Source: Epichloe hybrida (lineage: Eukaryota > Ascomycota > Sordariomycetes > Hypocreales > Clavicipitaceae). From it: a stretch of 64,000 nucleotides of DNA. Positions 32,985 through 44,589 of this stretch are shown here, one piece after another; the stretch's first letter is position 1; every line of letters starts with the position of its first letter. The notes beneath the pieces are model-generated. The model saw only the letters and a program-made list of their open reading frames with translations, made no database searches and was not told where the DNA came from. The stretch spans positions 310,001 through 374,000 of the forward strand of contig JAFEKR010000019.1 in the NCBI GenBank assembly GCA_019022495.1, written 5' to 3'. The translations under genes were made by a program, and so were the position numbers.

Positions 32985-33734
32985 AAATAAGTTTAACTTA
33001 TTATAAGTTAAAATACTAGGACCCACTTTTAAATAATAAATAAAAATTATAAGAATAGCTATAATAGCTTTAATAACCTTAATTATAACTAGGTTAACCT
33101 ATTTTTAGTAGTTATACTAAGACTCACTTTTAAATCATAAATTATAATAACTATAATAGCTCTAATAACTTAAATTATGATTAGTTTAACCTATTTTTAA
33201 AAATAATACTAGGATCCACTTTATAATAATATATTATAATTACTTTAATAACCCTAATAACTCTAATAACCTTAATTATAATTAGTTAAATCTATTTTTA
33301 GAAAAAGAACTAGGACCCACTTTTAAGTAATATATTATAATTACTATAATAACCCTAATAACCCTAAGCTTAATTATAGTTAGTTTAACCTATTTTTAAA
33401 AATAATACTAGGACCCACTTTAAAATAATATATTATAATTACTTTAATAACTCTAATAACTCTACTAACCTTAATTATTATTAGTTAAATGTATTTTTAG
33501 AAAAAGAACTAGGACTCACTTTTAAGTAATATATGATAATTACTATAATAACCCTAATAACCCTAATAAGCTTAATTATAGTTAGTTTAACCTATTTTTA
33601 GAAATAATACTAGGACCTAATTTTAAATAATATATTATAATTATTAAATAACTATAATAACTATAATAACCTAATTATAATTAGTTTAACCTATCTATAG
33701 AAATAATTATAGGACCTACTTTTAAATTATATAT
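32985..33734. repeat. ~100-bp tandem repeats between the inverted-repeat arms
   Basis: About seven degenerate units with spacing near 100 bp, each containing ACTAGGACCCACTTTTAA and a following TAATAACCTTAATTATAATTAG-type segment. Related units lie at 36,423-36,620, 46,621-47,016 and 49,534-49,760, all within hAT-like sequence. Confidence 0.75.
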
Positions 33735-33829
33735 TATATTCTTTACGCTAGTTAGCTAACTATGTAGATATTCCTAGTACTCTAACCGCTTAGTCAAAAG
33801 GGAAAACCCTAAATTAGGAAGAAAAACCC
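33735..33829. repeat. Right arm of the inverted repeat, inner part
   Basis: Reverse complement of about 32,863-32,955. It ends at the AACCC duplication where LTR element F1 is inserted; the arm continues at 36,323. Confidence 0.8.
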
Positions 33830-34117
33830 TGTGGCTTCCTTCGGACCTTCGGACAATAGATAGTCTAACCGTGGCCAAAGAGTAGAGCCACCAAAGGAAT
33901 GCACGCGATGTAATTAGATGTATTATAAGCTACCTTACTCTATTAGCAGTAGCACTACACTATAGCCTTACTTTTCTTACTTTTTGCCTACCTTCTCTTC
34001 TAGCTAGATTTCTCTCCTTCTCTCTTTTCTTTTCTCCCTTAGTTATTAGCTATTATTATTAACTTTATTAAATTTAACCTCTTTATACTAGTATAATGTT
34101 CCTTAGTGTAACTAATA
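33830..34117 (+). repeat. 5' LTR of F1
   Basis: 288 bp. The outer about 100 bp are nearly unmutated (CTTCGGACCTTCGGAC, CCGTGGCC), while the inner end is RIP-mutated and finishes AACTAATA instead of AACCAACA. Confidence 0.9.
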
Positions 34118-34611
34118 CTAATTAGTAGTTAACTATAACTATAGATAAGTTAGGTATTATAAGAAAAGACATTTCTATAAATAATATAGCCTCTTATCTC
34201 TTAAGCTAACCTAGATAGGCTATTTAGGTAAAGAGGCATAACTATAGAGTATGCTAAAGGAAAATAAACTAGAATCCTAGTTATAGGCTTATTAGACTTC
34301 TAAGGGATTAATCTATTAACTCTTAGGCTTATAGGATATAACATTATTATATCTATCTAGGATATTTAGTTAATTATTAATCTTATTATCTATCACAAGA
34401 AAACTAACTAAATAACTGAATTTATTACTGTAAGGCATTTTATTTAAACCTAACGTTAAATACAACACTTAGCTAAGCTAGCTAATAGACCTATAACCTT
34501 TCCTCTATTCCTTTTAATAGGCATTTACAGAGATAACCCCCCCCCCTCTGCCCTCACTCTCTTTTTCCCTTATTATAATTAACTGTAATAGTCTTTATAC
34601 CTCTATACACA

Positions 34612-35658
34612 ATGCCCTAAGCAAGACCGTTAAAGGATAAGCTACTATAATAACTATAGCCCTTTACTCTAGTACTTATAAAGGAGTAGGAAGAACTTAT
34701 CTAACTAGACCCTTAGACTACTATATAATATAAACTTAATAACTAGATTATAAGGTTTATTTACACTAGTAAGCATTAAGGTTAGTAAGGTAAAGACCTT
34801 TAGGAATACTTTAAAGAGGACTTTAAAGGTTAGTTAAGGGATACCTTTAGATAAGCCTCTAGTGAAATTATATAAGAGCTCTAAAGCTCCCTATAAGAGA
34901 GTGGTGTCTACGTTCCCTAAGCTCTTTTAACTGCGGCTACCTTATAATAAGTAATTTAAGAAGAGAGAAGATCGCCGTGGCCTAAGACCGAAGACCCCGA
35001 AGACCCTGAGGACTAAGCCAATGCTTTGACCAAAGCGTTAATTAAAGAGATCGTTGCTGAGGGGATGCTAATCGAAGCATTCTCCGCAGAGGAAGAGATC
35101 TAATAAGCCGCTAAACGCGAAGATTATCAAGACCTTAAGGGTTAACGATAAGCATCTAAACCCAAGGATCATTAAGGGTAACCACGCAAAGATCGTCAAG
35201 ACCCAATGCCTACATGCGATATTAAATAACGCTTTAAGATAAAAGGCCACGAGAGGAATAACACATCGCAAGGTCCATCGCGTACGCACACATCACGGAT
35301 GCGTACATCGCGTACTTATGCAGGCTTGTTCCCGCTAGCTATCATGGTTAATTCAGACTATCGGCATCAAGGAGGCACGAGACCCTCGAGCTCTTCATCC
35401 TCGAGACCTTCACCCTCAAGACCCTCGTCAAGGCACGAGACCCTCAAGACCTTGAGACCCTCATTGAGGCACAAGACCCTCAAGACCTCGAGACCCTTGT
35501 CAAGGCACGAGACCCTCACCCTCGAGACCTTCACCCTCGAGACCCTCGTTAAGGCACGAGACCCTCAAGACCTTGAGACCCTTATCGAGGCACAAGACCC
35601 TCAAGACCTCGAGACCCTCGTCAAGGCACGAGACCCTTACCCTCGAGACCTTCATTAA
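34612..35658 (+). pseudogene. Single ORF of LTR family F, RIP-interrupted, function unknown
   Basis: One frame runs from ATG 34612 to TAA 35656 (348 codons); its many internal stops are TAA/TAG, mostly where Gln or Trp would fit. Readable blocks in order: ARPLKDKLL, EYFKEDFKG, LRDTFR, RRSPWPKTEDPEDPED, ANALTKALIKEIVAEGML, AAKREDYQDLKG, then a basic stretch and, from about 35,385, a repeated DP-DLETL motif encoded by a minisatellite. Copy F2 keeps the same start (MP) and the same stop. Acidic Pro/Asp segments and a basic C-terminal half would suit a Gag-like RNA-binding protein, but no zinc knuckle is seen and I do not recognise the family. The last 119 codons (35299 on) are still open. Confidence 0.7.
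35385..35655 (+). repeat. Minisatellite in the 3' part of the F1 ORF
   Basis: Imperfect repeats of GAGACCCTCAAGACC and AAGGCACGAGACCCTC, in register with the reading frame. They give a periodic Asp-Pro and Asp-Leu-Glu-Thr-Leu peptide. The same array occurs reversed at 47,680-47,890. Confidence 0.85.
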
Positions 35659-36035
35659 CTCAAGCGGAGCTGCGGTTCAGGTTAAAGGCTAGATGACAAG
35701 ACTAACTAACTAGAAGAACCAATGACTAAGCCAATAAGAGGCTCGCATCTGTTATTGGTATTCACTTATGTTTATTTTGATTTTTATCGCGTTTTTAAGC
35801 CCCTTTAAACCTGCAGATTAACTTGACCTATGAGGTTAGGCGGAGGGGAGGATTGACATAATAGGCATGTAGGTACAGATTGTAATAACTAGGTTAATTA
35901 GAATGACCGAGGCCACAACGGCCAATCAGAGCCATGAATTCCCATGAAGGGATTCACTTGTGTACACTTTCCTTTGATTTGATTTTTATTGCGTTTTTAG
36001 GCTTCTTTAGCCATAAAGAAAAGAGAGACTACTAG

Positions 36036-36322
36036 TGTAGCTTCCTTTAGACCTTTAGATAATAGATAGTCTAACTATAGCTAAAGAGTAAAGCCACTAA
36101 AGGGATACACATAATGTAATTAGATATATTATAAGCTACCTTACTCTATTAGTAGTGGCACTATACTATAGCCTTACTTTTCCCCCTTTTTACTTACCTT
36201 CTCTTCTAGCTAGATTCCTCTTCTTCTCCTTTTCTCTTCTCCCTTAGTTATTAGCTATTATTATTAACTTCATTGAATTCAACCTCTTCGCACTAGTGCA
36301 ACGTTCCTTGGTGTAACCAACA
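36036..36322 (+). repeat. 3' LTR of F1
   Basis: 287 bp. The inner (left) end is mutated (TGTAGCTTCCTTTAGACC), while the outer about 60 bp are intact (GCACTAGTGCAACG, GGTGTAACCAACA). A purine-rich AAAGAAAAGAGAG precedes it at about 36,015. Confidence 0.9.
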
Positions 36323-36422
36323 AACCCCCTTGCGTCTGTAATCAGGCCGGCGCCGGCCCTCTTCCGGGCCTGCGCCGCGTCAGATGTGACCAACCGTAGG
36401 TGTTTGGTGCCAGCTTGCGCTG
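36323..36422. repeat. Right arm of the inverted repeat, outer part, GC-rich and unmutated
   Basis: Contains GGCCGGCGCCGGCC and CCGGGCCTGCGCCGCG. Its reverse complement corresponds to 32,760-32,862, where nearly every C and G of this kind has become T or A. Confidence 0.8.
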
Positions 36423-36890
36423 GTATATATTATAATTACTATAAGAACTCTAATAACCCTAATAACCTTAATTATAATTAGTTAAACCTTTTTTAAGAAA
36501 TAATACTAGTACTCACTTTAAAATAATATATTATAATTACTATAGTAACCTTAATAACCTTAATTATAATTAGTTTAACCTATTTTTAAAAGTAATATTA
36601 TAACCTACTTTTAAATAATAAATTATAGTTATTATAATAATAATAATTAGTATTATATTATTACTATAATATTAAAAAATATAAAAGAGAAAGGTATTTT
36701 ATTTTATTAATATTTTAAATAACCTTAAAATACTAAATAACTAAAAAGGTTAGCTTTTTCTATAGTAATTTACTTATACTTACTAGTATTTATATTTTAT
36801 TTATTTATAAGTTATTTATTTATAAGTAGACTTTAACACTAATAATATTAAGAGCTATATAAGTAATATAACTATAAGTAATACTAGTAA

Positions 36891-37119
36891 TATAAGCTAA
36901 TATAAGCTAATATAAGCTAATATAAGCTAATATAAGCTATTATAAGCTATTATAAGCTATTATAAGCTATTATAAGCTATTATAAGCTATTATAAGCTAT
37001 TATAAGCTATTATAAGCTATTATAAGCTATTATAAGCTATAATGAGCTATTATAAGCTATAATGAGCTATTATAAGCTATTATAAGCTATAATGAGCTAT
37101 TATAAGCTATTATAAGCTA
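36891..37119. repeat. Decamer array TATAAGCTAT, about 22 units
   Basis: Regular 10-bp units, first TATAAGCTAA and then TATAAGCTAT, with three ATGAG variants. Same core (AAGCTAT) as the arrays in the two CAGAGCATTG-type elements. Confidence 0.93.
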
Positions 37120-37566
37120 TTCCTATTAAGTTTATTAGTAGTTTATTTTATATTATTCCTTTAGTTTAAGTTTTTTTTGAATAAAAAGTAATAATAATAA
37201 TTTTTAAAAATATAAAATAATTAAAAGTAATAGTAAATAATGTAATAAGAAGGTTTGTCTTAAAGTTATATTAGTAAAATAAAGTATTTAGTATAATAGT
37301 ATTATTAAAAAGTTATAATGTTATATATAACCCTAGTTATAGTAAAATCTTTAAAATAATATTCTATTCTAAATTACATAACTAATTAGATAAAATAGCT
37401 AATAATAAAAGGTTTCTATTAACTTATTCTCTTTTAATCCTAATAATACTCTTAGCTAATAAAAAGTCCTACTTTTTTTTTTACCTAACAATACATTTGT
37501 ATTGTTTGTAGTTAGTGTAGTTACTATAAAGGTCTTTGTATTATATTATATTTAATACAAAAATTT

Positions 37567-37692
37567 TTGTATTGTATTTTATTTGTATTGTATTTTATTT
37601 GTATTGTATTTTATTTGTATTGTATTTTATTTGTATTGTATTTTATTTGTATTGTATTTTATTTGTATTGTATTGTATTTTATATTGTATTT
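37567..37692. repeat. 16-bp tandem repeat near the end of element D
   Basis: About six units of GTATTGTATTTTATTT, followed by inverted ATACAATACAA runs before the terminus. Confidence 0.85.
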
Positions 37693-37747
37693 AATACAAT
37701 ACAATACAAACAATATAATACAATACACAATGTAGTGCAATACTCTG

Positions 37748-40700
37748 ATAAGGGCTATGCTATTTACCTTTTTCTCTTTATATATATATATTAGCCTATA
37801 GTAATAGCTAATATATTAGTAATATATTAGGGCTATTCTAGGCACTAAGGGCCTTATAAACTTACCTCTTAGCTAGGTAATAGTAAACTTTATTAGTTAC
37901 TTTCTAAATTACTTTAGCTTATTAAATAATAGAGATACTTAGTAATAACTTATCTATTATCTATAAGTAAGCTCTAAAGACTAGTAAGGTTAGTATAAGG
38001 CTATTAGGGCTTACTAAGTTATAAATAGTTTTTATAGCTATCTAGAGTTACTACTTAGGAGTAATCTCTTTACTAATTAAATTTATAATAATATTATAAG
38101 CCTAGTAAAGTGGTTTATAATATCTTTTAACCTTTTTAATACTATTATAAGCTTTAATAGGTATCTTATTATGATTAATTAATATTAAGCAAGCATAATG
38201 CCTAAATTTAGCTAAAGTAAAGTTATTACTAGTATTATAAATAATCTAGTCTAGAGGGCCTAGATATATATTAATCTAGCACTCTTTAATTATATCCTAG
38301 ATATTATAAGCTTTTTGCTTCTTAGGGTTAAGGAATTAGGCTACTTAAAATAAGGTTACTAAATTAATAATATAAAGGACTAGCTAGCTATTAATCTATA
38401 TAATATTAATAATAATCTTATAGTTAAAGTTATAGTTACCTTTAAGAGAGAACTTAAACTAGCTAAGGGCTTTTCTATTTATTTAATAATAGTAATAGAC
38501 TTTAGTAAGCTTCTTAATTATATAGTATTTAATATTATAACTAGCTTATTAAAGGATCTTTATAAGCTATTAAATTAAGGGATAACTAAACCTTTAGTAA
38601 AGTTAATAAATCTCTCCTTTTAATAATTAAAAAGTAGTGGTTTCTCTTACCTCTAGAAGCTACTAAGGGTAGCCCTATTTATATATAATAGGTATAGTCT
38701 TATTATTTTAAATTAATATATTAGTAAGGTTATTAATCTTAACCTTTATTTTATTTATATTAGTAAGGGAAAAGAGAAAGGGTATAGTAATATTAAGGAT
38801 ATAGAAGTTAATTTAGCTAAGCTTTATAGGCATATAGATAACGCTATATATTATTACTAATCTAGTATTAAAGTAAATAACTTCTAGGTTATAAGGTTTA
38901 ATTATTAATAATAGCATTAATCTTAGCAAGGCTTTAGCTTATACTAGACTAGTAGTTAATTAGCCTAAGGCTCCTATATCTAGTATAATTTCTCTAAAGA
39001 TCTCTTTAAAATAGTATTCTTTAGAGGTATAATAAATTAAATTATCTTTATTAGAAGTCTCTTTAAGGTATAGCTTTTACTTAAGTAAGGTATATTAAAA
39101 AGCTTAATTCTTAAGTGTAATAAGAATATTAATATTATCTATTATTTATAATCCTATATAGAAGAATTATATAATGCTAAGTTATACCTTTAATAATAGC
39201 TTTTTCTTAATATTATTATTACTATTATCTTAGTCCTAAGTAAAGGCCTTAAGCTATGTTTCCTAGTTTTTTATTTTATTTTCCTTATTACTATTATTTC
39301 CTTTAAATAAAGTAAGGAATACTTAGAACTTTTTCTCTATAAGAGGTAAATAATAGTTCTTACTAGCTTACTACCTCTCTTTCTCTTTCTAATATTTAGT
39401 ATTAGTGTAGTTTAATAACTAGTAATTACTTTTACTATAGATAAAGCATTACTTAGGTTATTTAGAGTTACTATAATAACCTCCTCTTCCTTAGTCTCTC
39501 TAATTTTATTAGCTATATTAGTAGTTTATAAACATTACCTCTAATAGGTCTTTATCTTAATACTAATAGTATTAGTTACTTCTTATACTACTCTTTATAA
39601 TTATAAGTAACTTATAAAGGTTACTAGTAAGGTTCTTAAAGCCTAGTATATATATATACTCTATTACCTAATATTTAGGAATACTAGAGATTATATTTAA
39701 TATTTACTTATAAAGCTTTATATTTACTATATTAAAGAGATATAACTCTTTATAAATCCTTTTTAAGGTAGTTAATATAATCTTAAGGTATTTAGACTTA
39801 GTTTTATTAGGGTTTTAAGTAATAATATTCTTAAGAGTTATATTGCTTTATTTATATTAGTAAAATTATTAATTACTCTTTATTTTAAAGTATTAATAAA
39901 TATTTATAATTATCTCTTTATAAGAGAGATTCTTACTAATAAGGTAATTAAGAAAGTGCTATTTAGTATTTTCTATTAATATAATAAGGAATACTTTACT
40001 AAAATATAACTTAAGGAGGTTAATCTAGTTATACTTACTCTTAAAGAGTATAAGTTTTAGTAAGAGAAAGTTATATAGCTTCTTACTATAGTAATTAGTA
40101 TTCTTATATATCTTTATAAGCTTAGAGATTTTCTTTATAATTTACTTATTAAAAGGAAGGTATTAGGAAGGGAAATTAAACTATTAAGAGTTAAGCTTCT
40201 AATATAACTAAGATTATTATAAGGGCTTTTATAGAGAATATAGTAATTATTTCCTTTAGGAGCTAGGAATATTAGGTAAGGTCTTTAGGGCAGTGGCTTA
40301 TAGAGGTTATATTAAAGGTAGTTTAGAGGATTTTAACCTTTCTTCTAGCTAAAGAGGTATTAAAGTTTAATAAAGCACTTCCTTAAGTAATACTAGGATT
40401 AGATATACTAGGCCTTATTTAATAAAAACGCTATAGTCTTATAGAGAGTTATATAGCTCTTTAATAATATCTTTATTTACTCTCTTAAAGGTATTCTTAA
40501 ACTAGCTTTTAAAGTCTTCTTAGAATAATTCCTAAAGGTTATTATCTTTTTAATCTTAATGTTTACTAAGGTTAATAAATCCTATAATATAATTATTAAG
40601 CTTAGACTATATAGTAGTCTTAGGATTTAGCTTAGTAAACTCTTTCTAATCTCTTATAAGCTTACTTATAAGTGGTTATAAGTATAGTAGTAGTTTATTT

Positions 40701-40910
40701 TCTAGAGGTCTTTTAAAAGCTATTTCTAAAGGCTTTTAGGATATCTTATTATTAGGGGAAGTAAGGTAAGGAGTTTATCTTATTAATAGTCTAATATTTA
40801 ATTTTATCCCCTTTTAAAGAAGGGTTTAGTCTTCTTAAATAATTTAAATAAAACAAATAGTAGTATAATAATAGCGTAATTTCTGTGTTTATTAAGAGAA
40901 ATAAACTAGG
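37748..40910. other. RIP-degraded AT-rich DNA, unidentified
   Basis: About 3.2 kb with CpA and TpG nearly absent. Short quasi-coding stretches exist on both strands, but I could not assign a reading direction or family. No terminal repeat pair was found. It is probably one or more old transposons beyond recognition. Confidence 0.5.
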
Positions 40911-41065
40911 TAAATCTAAAAAATAAGTAAAATAGGAAAAACAGGAAAAATAGAGTAAATAGGATAAATAGAATAAACAGGGTAAATAGGGCGAAATAAA
41001 TAGGATAAATAAAATAGGATAAATAGGATTAGTAGGATTAATAGGATTAATAGGATAAACAGAGG
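40911..41065. repeat. Minisatellite (AATAGGATA)n
   Basis: Degenerate 9-10 bp units such as AAATAGGATAAATAGGATT over about 150 bp. Confidence 0.8.
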
Positions 41066-41798
41066 GAAATAATAAAAAAATAATAGAAAAAGTGTAAAAG
41101 AAGGAAAAATAGTAAAAAGAGGGAAGAATAAGCTATAAAGATAGCGTAAAAGTAAAAGTAACTTAATGCCTAGAATACTAAGGCGTAAAAAGCTATAAAG
41201 AGAGAAGAGGGGTTATAAAGAGAGTATAGAGGGAGGTTATATAGGTTAGCTAGCTTAGCTAAGGGTTGTTTTTAATATTAGGTTTAAATAAAATGCCTTA
41301 TGGCAATAGATTTAGTTATTTAGTTAGTTTTCTTATGATAGATAATAAGATTAATAATTAACTAAATATCCTAAAGGCCTAAGAGTTAATAGATTAATCT
41401 CTTAGAAGTCTAATAAGCCTATTACTAGGATTCTAGTTTATTTTCCTTTAGCATACTCTATAGTTATATCTCTTTACTATAATAACTATTAATTTAGTAT
41501 AATAAGGGCAGAGCATTGTAGTATTGTATTGTATTGTATTTTTTGGCCCTTCGATGTATTGTATTGTATTGTATTGCCCTATGTATTGTATTGTGTATTG
41601 TATTGTATTAAAAATACAATACAATACAATACAATACATACAATACAATGTATTGTTAGGGGAAAATAAAAGTGGGGTATTATATATATCTATTATATAG
41701 TAGATTTTAAAAGGAATCTAACTAAGGTACTCCTATTTTTTAATATAATTTACTTATTTATCTAAAAATTTATAAAGGTTTACTTAATTTAGAATAAT

Positions 41799-41982
41799 TA
41801 TTACGTGCTAGAATTGACAGTTAGCCTGTCACCTTAGGATGTGGCCTGTTAATGCCACTAGACCTCGGATGTGGCTAGCACGTGACCTAGAACCCCTATA
41901 TTAGACGATAGCTCTAACCTCTAGCTAGTTAAATTATTATTATCCTTCACACTCTTTATATCTTACTTTTTGTATTGTAACA
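41799..41982 (+). repeat. 5' LTR of the Gln-rich element
   Basis: 184 bp. The outer (left) part is less mutated (TTACGTGCTAG, GAATTGACAG, CCTGTC), while the inner end is mutated (TTTTTGTATTGTAACA). Confidence 0.9.
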
Positions 41983-42124
41983 AGTGGTAGCAATTGCTCT
42001 CTGATCATTGCGTACCTCTAGCGCTTTTACTGCTAATAAAAGCCACCAAACCGACTATTCGTCAACTAATTCACCAAGCTGTCAAAAGCTATCCCTTTTA
42101 ATAGGCCTAATAGTCTCTAGGCAT

Positions 42125-42810
42125 CGCGCCTATCGTCAGATTCGTTGACCTTCAATCCGACCGTCAGAGCTGTTGACCTTCGTTCTGATCGTCAGATTCG
42201 TCAACCTTCGATTCTTCGACCTTCGATTTCCTTCGATCCGTTCGTTGACCTTCAATCCGACCGTCAGAACTGTTGACCTTCGTTCTGATCGTCAGATTCG
42301 TTGATTTTCAATCCGACCTCGTCAGATTCGTTGACCTTCGATCCGACCGTTAGATCTGTTGACCTTCGATCTAACCGTTTGATCTGTTGACTTCGATCCG
42401 ACCGTCAATCTGACCAGTCTCTAGGCATCGCGCCTATCGTCAGATTCGTTAACCTTCAATCCGACCGTCAGAACTGTTGACCTTCGTTCTAATCGTTAGA
42501 TTCGTCAACCTTCGATTCTTCGACCTTCGAAGACCTTCAATCCGTTGATTTGAAGACCTTCGAACCGTTCAATTGTTCGTGCGAATTCGATTGACCTGAA
42601 GACCTTCGACCTTTGATTCTTTGACCTTCGAAGACCTTCGATCCGTTGATTTGAAGACCTTCGACTTGAAGACCTTCGATCTTTGAAGACCTTTGACCTT
42701 CGAAGACCTTCAACCTTTAACCTTCGATTTGAAGACCTTCAACCTTCGATTCTTTGACCTTCGATTTCCTTCGATCCGTTCGTTGACCTTCGACCCGACC
42801 GTCAAATCTA
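42125..42810 (+). repeat. Minisatellite of GTTGACCTTCGATCCGACC type
   Basis: Degenerate repeats of GTCAGATTCGTTGACCTTC, ATCCGACCGTCAG and GAAGACCTTCGA over almost 700 bp, lying between the primer-binding site and the Gln-rich frame. GC content is well above the surroundings. Confidence 0.85.
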
Positions 42811-42959
42811 ACAAATTCGTCAATTCCAATCCAATAAAGCTCGCTAGATACAATGCTTCCCTTACACTAGCTAGATTAGTGTGAGCAACAGCGATTACAG
42901 TAGCTTTACAAGCAAGATTATCAGCGCTAAACCTATGGCATCTGCTAGAAGACCTTCCC

Positions 42960-43720
42960 TTTAAGAAATCAGGTCTTTCAGCATCTTAAGGACCTATGCC
43001 TAGCTAGTTAGCAATATTAACAGATTTAATAGCAGCTAGTTTAGTAATTCTAGTGGCAGCAGGAACAGCATTAACGGGACCTTTAGGACCTAAGGACCTA
43101 ATATCTATGGCAGCAGCAGCAATTAGAGTAGCAATTATAGCAGCAGATTTAGTGGCAACAGCAGCAAATTCAGGATTTACAACGGAAGCTAGCGATAGAA
43201 GAGGATGACTTTTAACAGCTTAAAGACCTCGTTAAGGAAAGTCTTTGAAGAGCGCAATAACCTTCAAAGGCAGCTAGCCTATCAGCAAATTCGTTAGCTA
43301 ATTCGTCAGCTAATTCAACATCCTGACCGAATTCGTCCTTTGAAAAGCTCGTTGCCTGACCCTTTGCAACGCCCTCTGCAACGCTTGTTGCCTGAACCTC
43401 TGCAAAGCTCGTTACCTGACCCTTTGCAACGCCCTCTACAACGCTCGTGGCCTAACCAAGCTATTAATCATCAGATCTATCAGCTAGATCAATATGACTA
43501 TCCGTACGAATCTGACAGCGATTTGGATTATTAATCTAATCGTTAACCTGACCGTTAACCTAACCGTTAACCTAATCAATCCGATTAACCTAATCAATCT
43601 GATTAACCTAATCAATCCGATTAACCTAATCAATCTGATCAATCTGACGATCAAATTGACTATGATTCAGAGCGCCCTTTTAACTTACATTTTGAATTAG
43701 ATATACAATTCCATGATTAT
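42960..43720 (+). pseudogene. RIP-interrupted Gln-rich, probably coiled-coil protein frame
   Basis: From about 42,967 one frame reads NQVFQHLKDLCLAS, then a run of Gln codons alternating with TAA/TAG (where CAA/CAG fit), including WQQEQH, YLWQQQQQLE and IQDLQRKLAIEEDDF. Near 43,240 it shifts by one frame and continues ERNNLQRQLAYQQIR and, in the open frame 43340-43534, repeated LPDPLQRPLQ, ending near an acidic ESDSDLDY. Heptad-like Leu spacing suggests a coiled coil. It could be a degenerate Gag or a captured host sequence. No zinc knuckle and no match to a family I know. Confidence 0.55.
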
Positions 43721-43970
43721 TAATCCGACTGCTATAGTTACAAATCCCGTAGGTTAAGTTATTAACCTAATAACTAATTCAATAACCAATTCAATGACTA
43801 ATTTAATAACGAATTTAATAACCAATTCGATGACCGATTTAATAACCGCTAGACCTAATGATCTATCTAACTGAATTCCTTCGCAAGAGTCTGTTTTCCT
43901 AGCTTATTGCAAATTCGTTAGATCTTAGATAGCTAGGACAGCTATCTCTTTTATCCGTAGTGCCCGCATT

Positions 43971-44154
43971 TATTACATGCTAGAATTAACAGTTAGCTTA
44001 TCACCTTAGGATGTGGCCTGTTAATGCCACTAGACCTCGGATGTGGCTAGCACGTGACCTAGAACCCCTATATTAGACGATAGCTCTGACCTCTAGCTAG
44101 TTAAATTATCATTATCCTTCACACTCTTTATATCTTACTTTTCGTATCGTAACA
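43971..44154 (+). repeat. 3' LTR of the Gln-rich element
   Basis: 184 bp. The inner (left) part is mutated (TTACATGCTAG, GAATTAACAG), while the outer end is intact (GCTCTGACC, TTTCGTATCGTAACA), mirroring the 5' LTR. Confidence 0.9.
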
Positions 44155-44589
44155 ATAATAAGCTAATTATAGGTACTTAGTAGCTTAATATAATGTACTA
44201 AAGACCTAATATATAGAGGTATTTTTTTATTATATTATAAAGGTTTTATAACTTTAATATCTATTTTTTTGGATTTCTTATCCTTTTTAGTGTGTTTTTT
44301 CTAGCTTTAATTAACATATTTACCCTAAAGAAATTATTTATTATTATATATAAATAAGATTATAATTCTAGAAATAATACATTTATATATATAAGGTTCT
44401 TATTATAAAGAGAGGATTTTTATTTTTCTAATAAAAGGTTCTTTACCTTTATAACTATTATATTATAATTATAAGTAATTACTTTAACTTTTTAATCTTT
44501 TTTACTTAAAAGAAAAGTAAAAACCCTAAGTTTAAACCTAGGAAAAGCTTATATAAACTAAAAAAAGAATTTAAAGAATTATATATAAG

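Larger units (their letters stand above)
33830..36322 (+). mobile_element. Non-autonomous LTR retrotransposon F, copy F1
   Basis: 2,493 bp with LTRs of 288 bp (33830-34117) and 287 bp (36036-36322), starting TGTGGCTTCC and ending ACCAACA. It is flanked by the 5-bp duplication AACCC (33825-33829 and 36323-36327). The interior of about 1.9 kb has one RIP-interrupted ORF (34612-35658) and no RT, integrase or protease motif. It must have used enzymes from an autonomous element. Further copies: 47017-49533 (-) and a fragment ending at 45774 (-). It is inserted in the right arm of the inverted repeat. Confidence 0.92.
36423..37747. mobile_element. hAT-like element D, right end
   Basis: Contains 100-bp-type repeats (36,423-36,620), the decamer array, a 500-bp AT-rich part shared with 6171-6954 (reversed) and 50,840-51,362, and TGTAT repeats, then ends GTGCAATACTCTG at 37747. 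The left terminus was not found, so a TSD cannot be checked; the 8 bases after the end are ATAAGGGC. No transposase is visible. The open frame at 37567-37794 is a translation of the TGTAT-type repeat. Confidence 0.65.
41799..44154 (+). mobile_element. Non-autonomous LTR retrotransposon with a Gln-rich frame
   Basis: 2,356 bp with two 184-bp LTRs (41799-41982 and 43971-44154) and the flanking duplication ATAAT (41794-41798 and 44155-44159). The LTR ends were TGTTACG and CGTAACA before mutation. The base after the 5' LTR starts AGTGGTAGCAATTGC, which resembles a primer-binding site of the TGGTA type, so the element reads on +. The interior (about 2 kb) has a minisatellite (42,130-42,810) and a Gln-rich frame (42,960-43,700), with no enzyme motif. 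It is nested inside hAT-like copy B. Confidence 0.9.

Noticed and set aside
6171..37747. A single hAT element spanning 6171 to 37747 with everything else nested inside
   Set aside because: Both ends carry CAGAGTATTG, but the flanking 8-mers (TGTACAGG and ATAAGGGC) differ, and the two ends are inverted copies of the same terminus rather than left and right ends.
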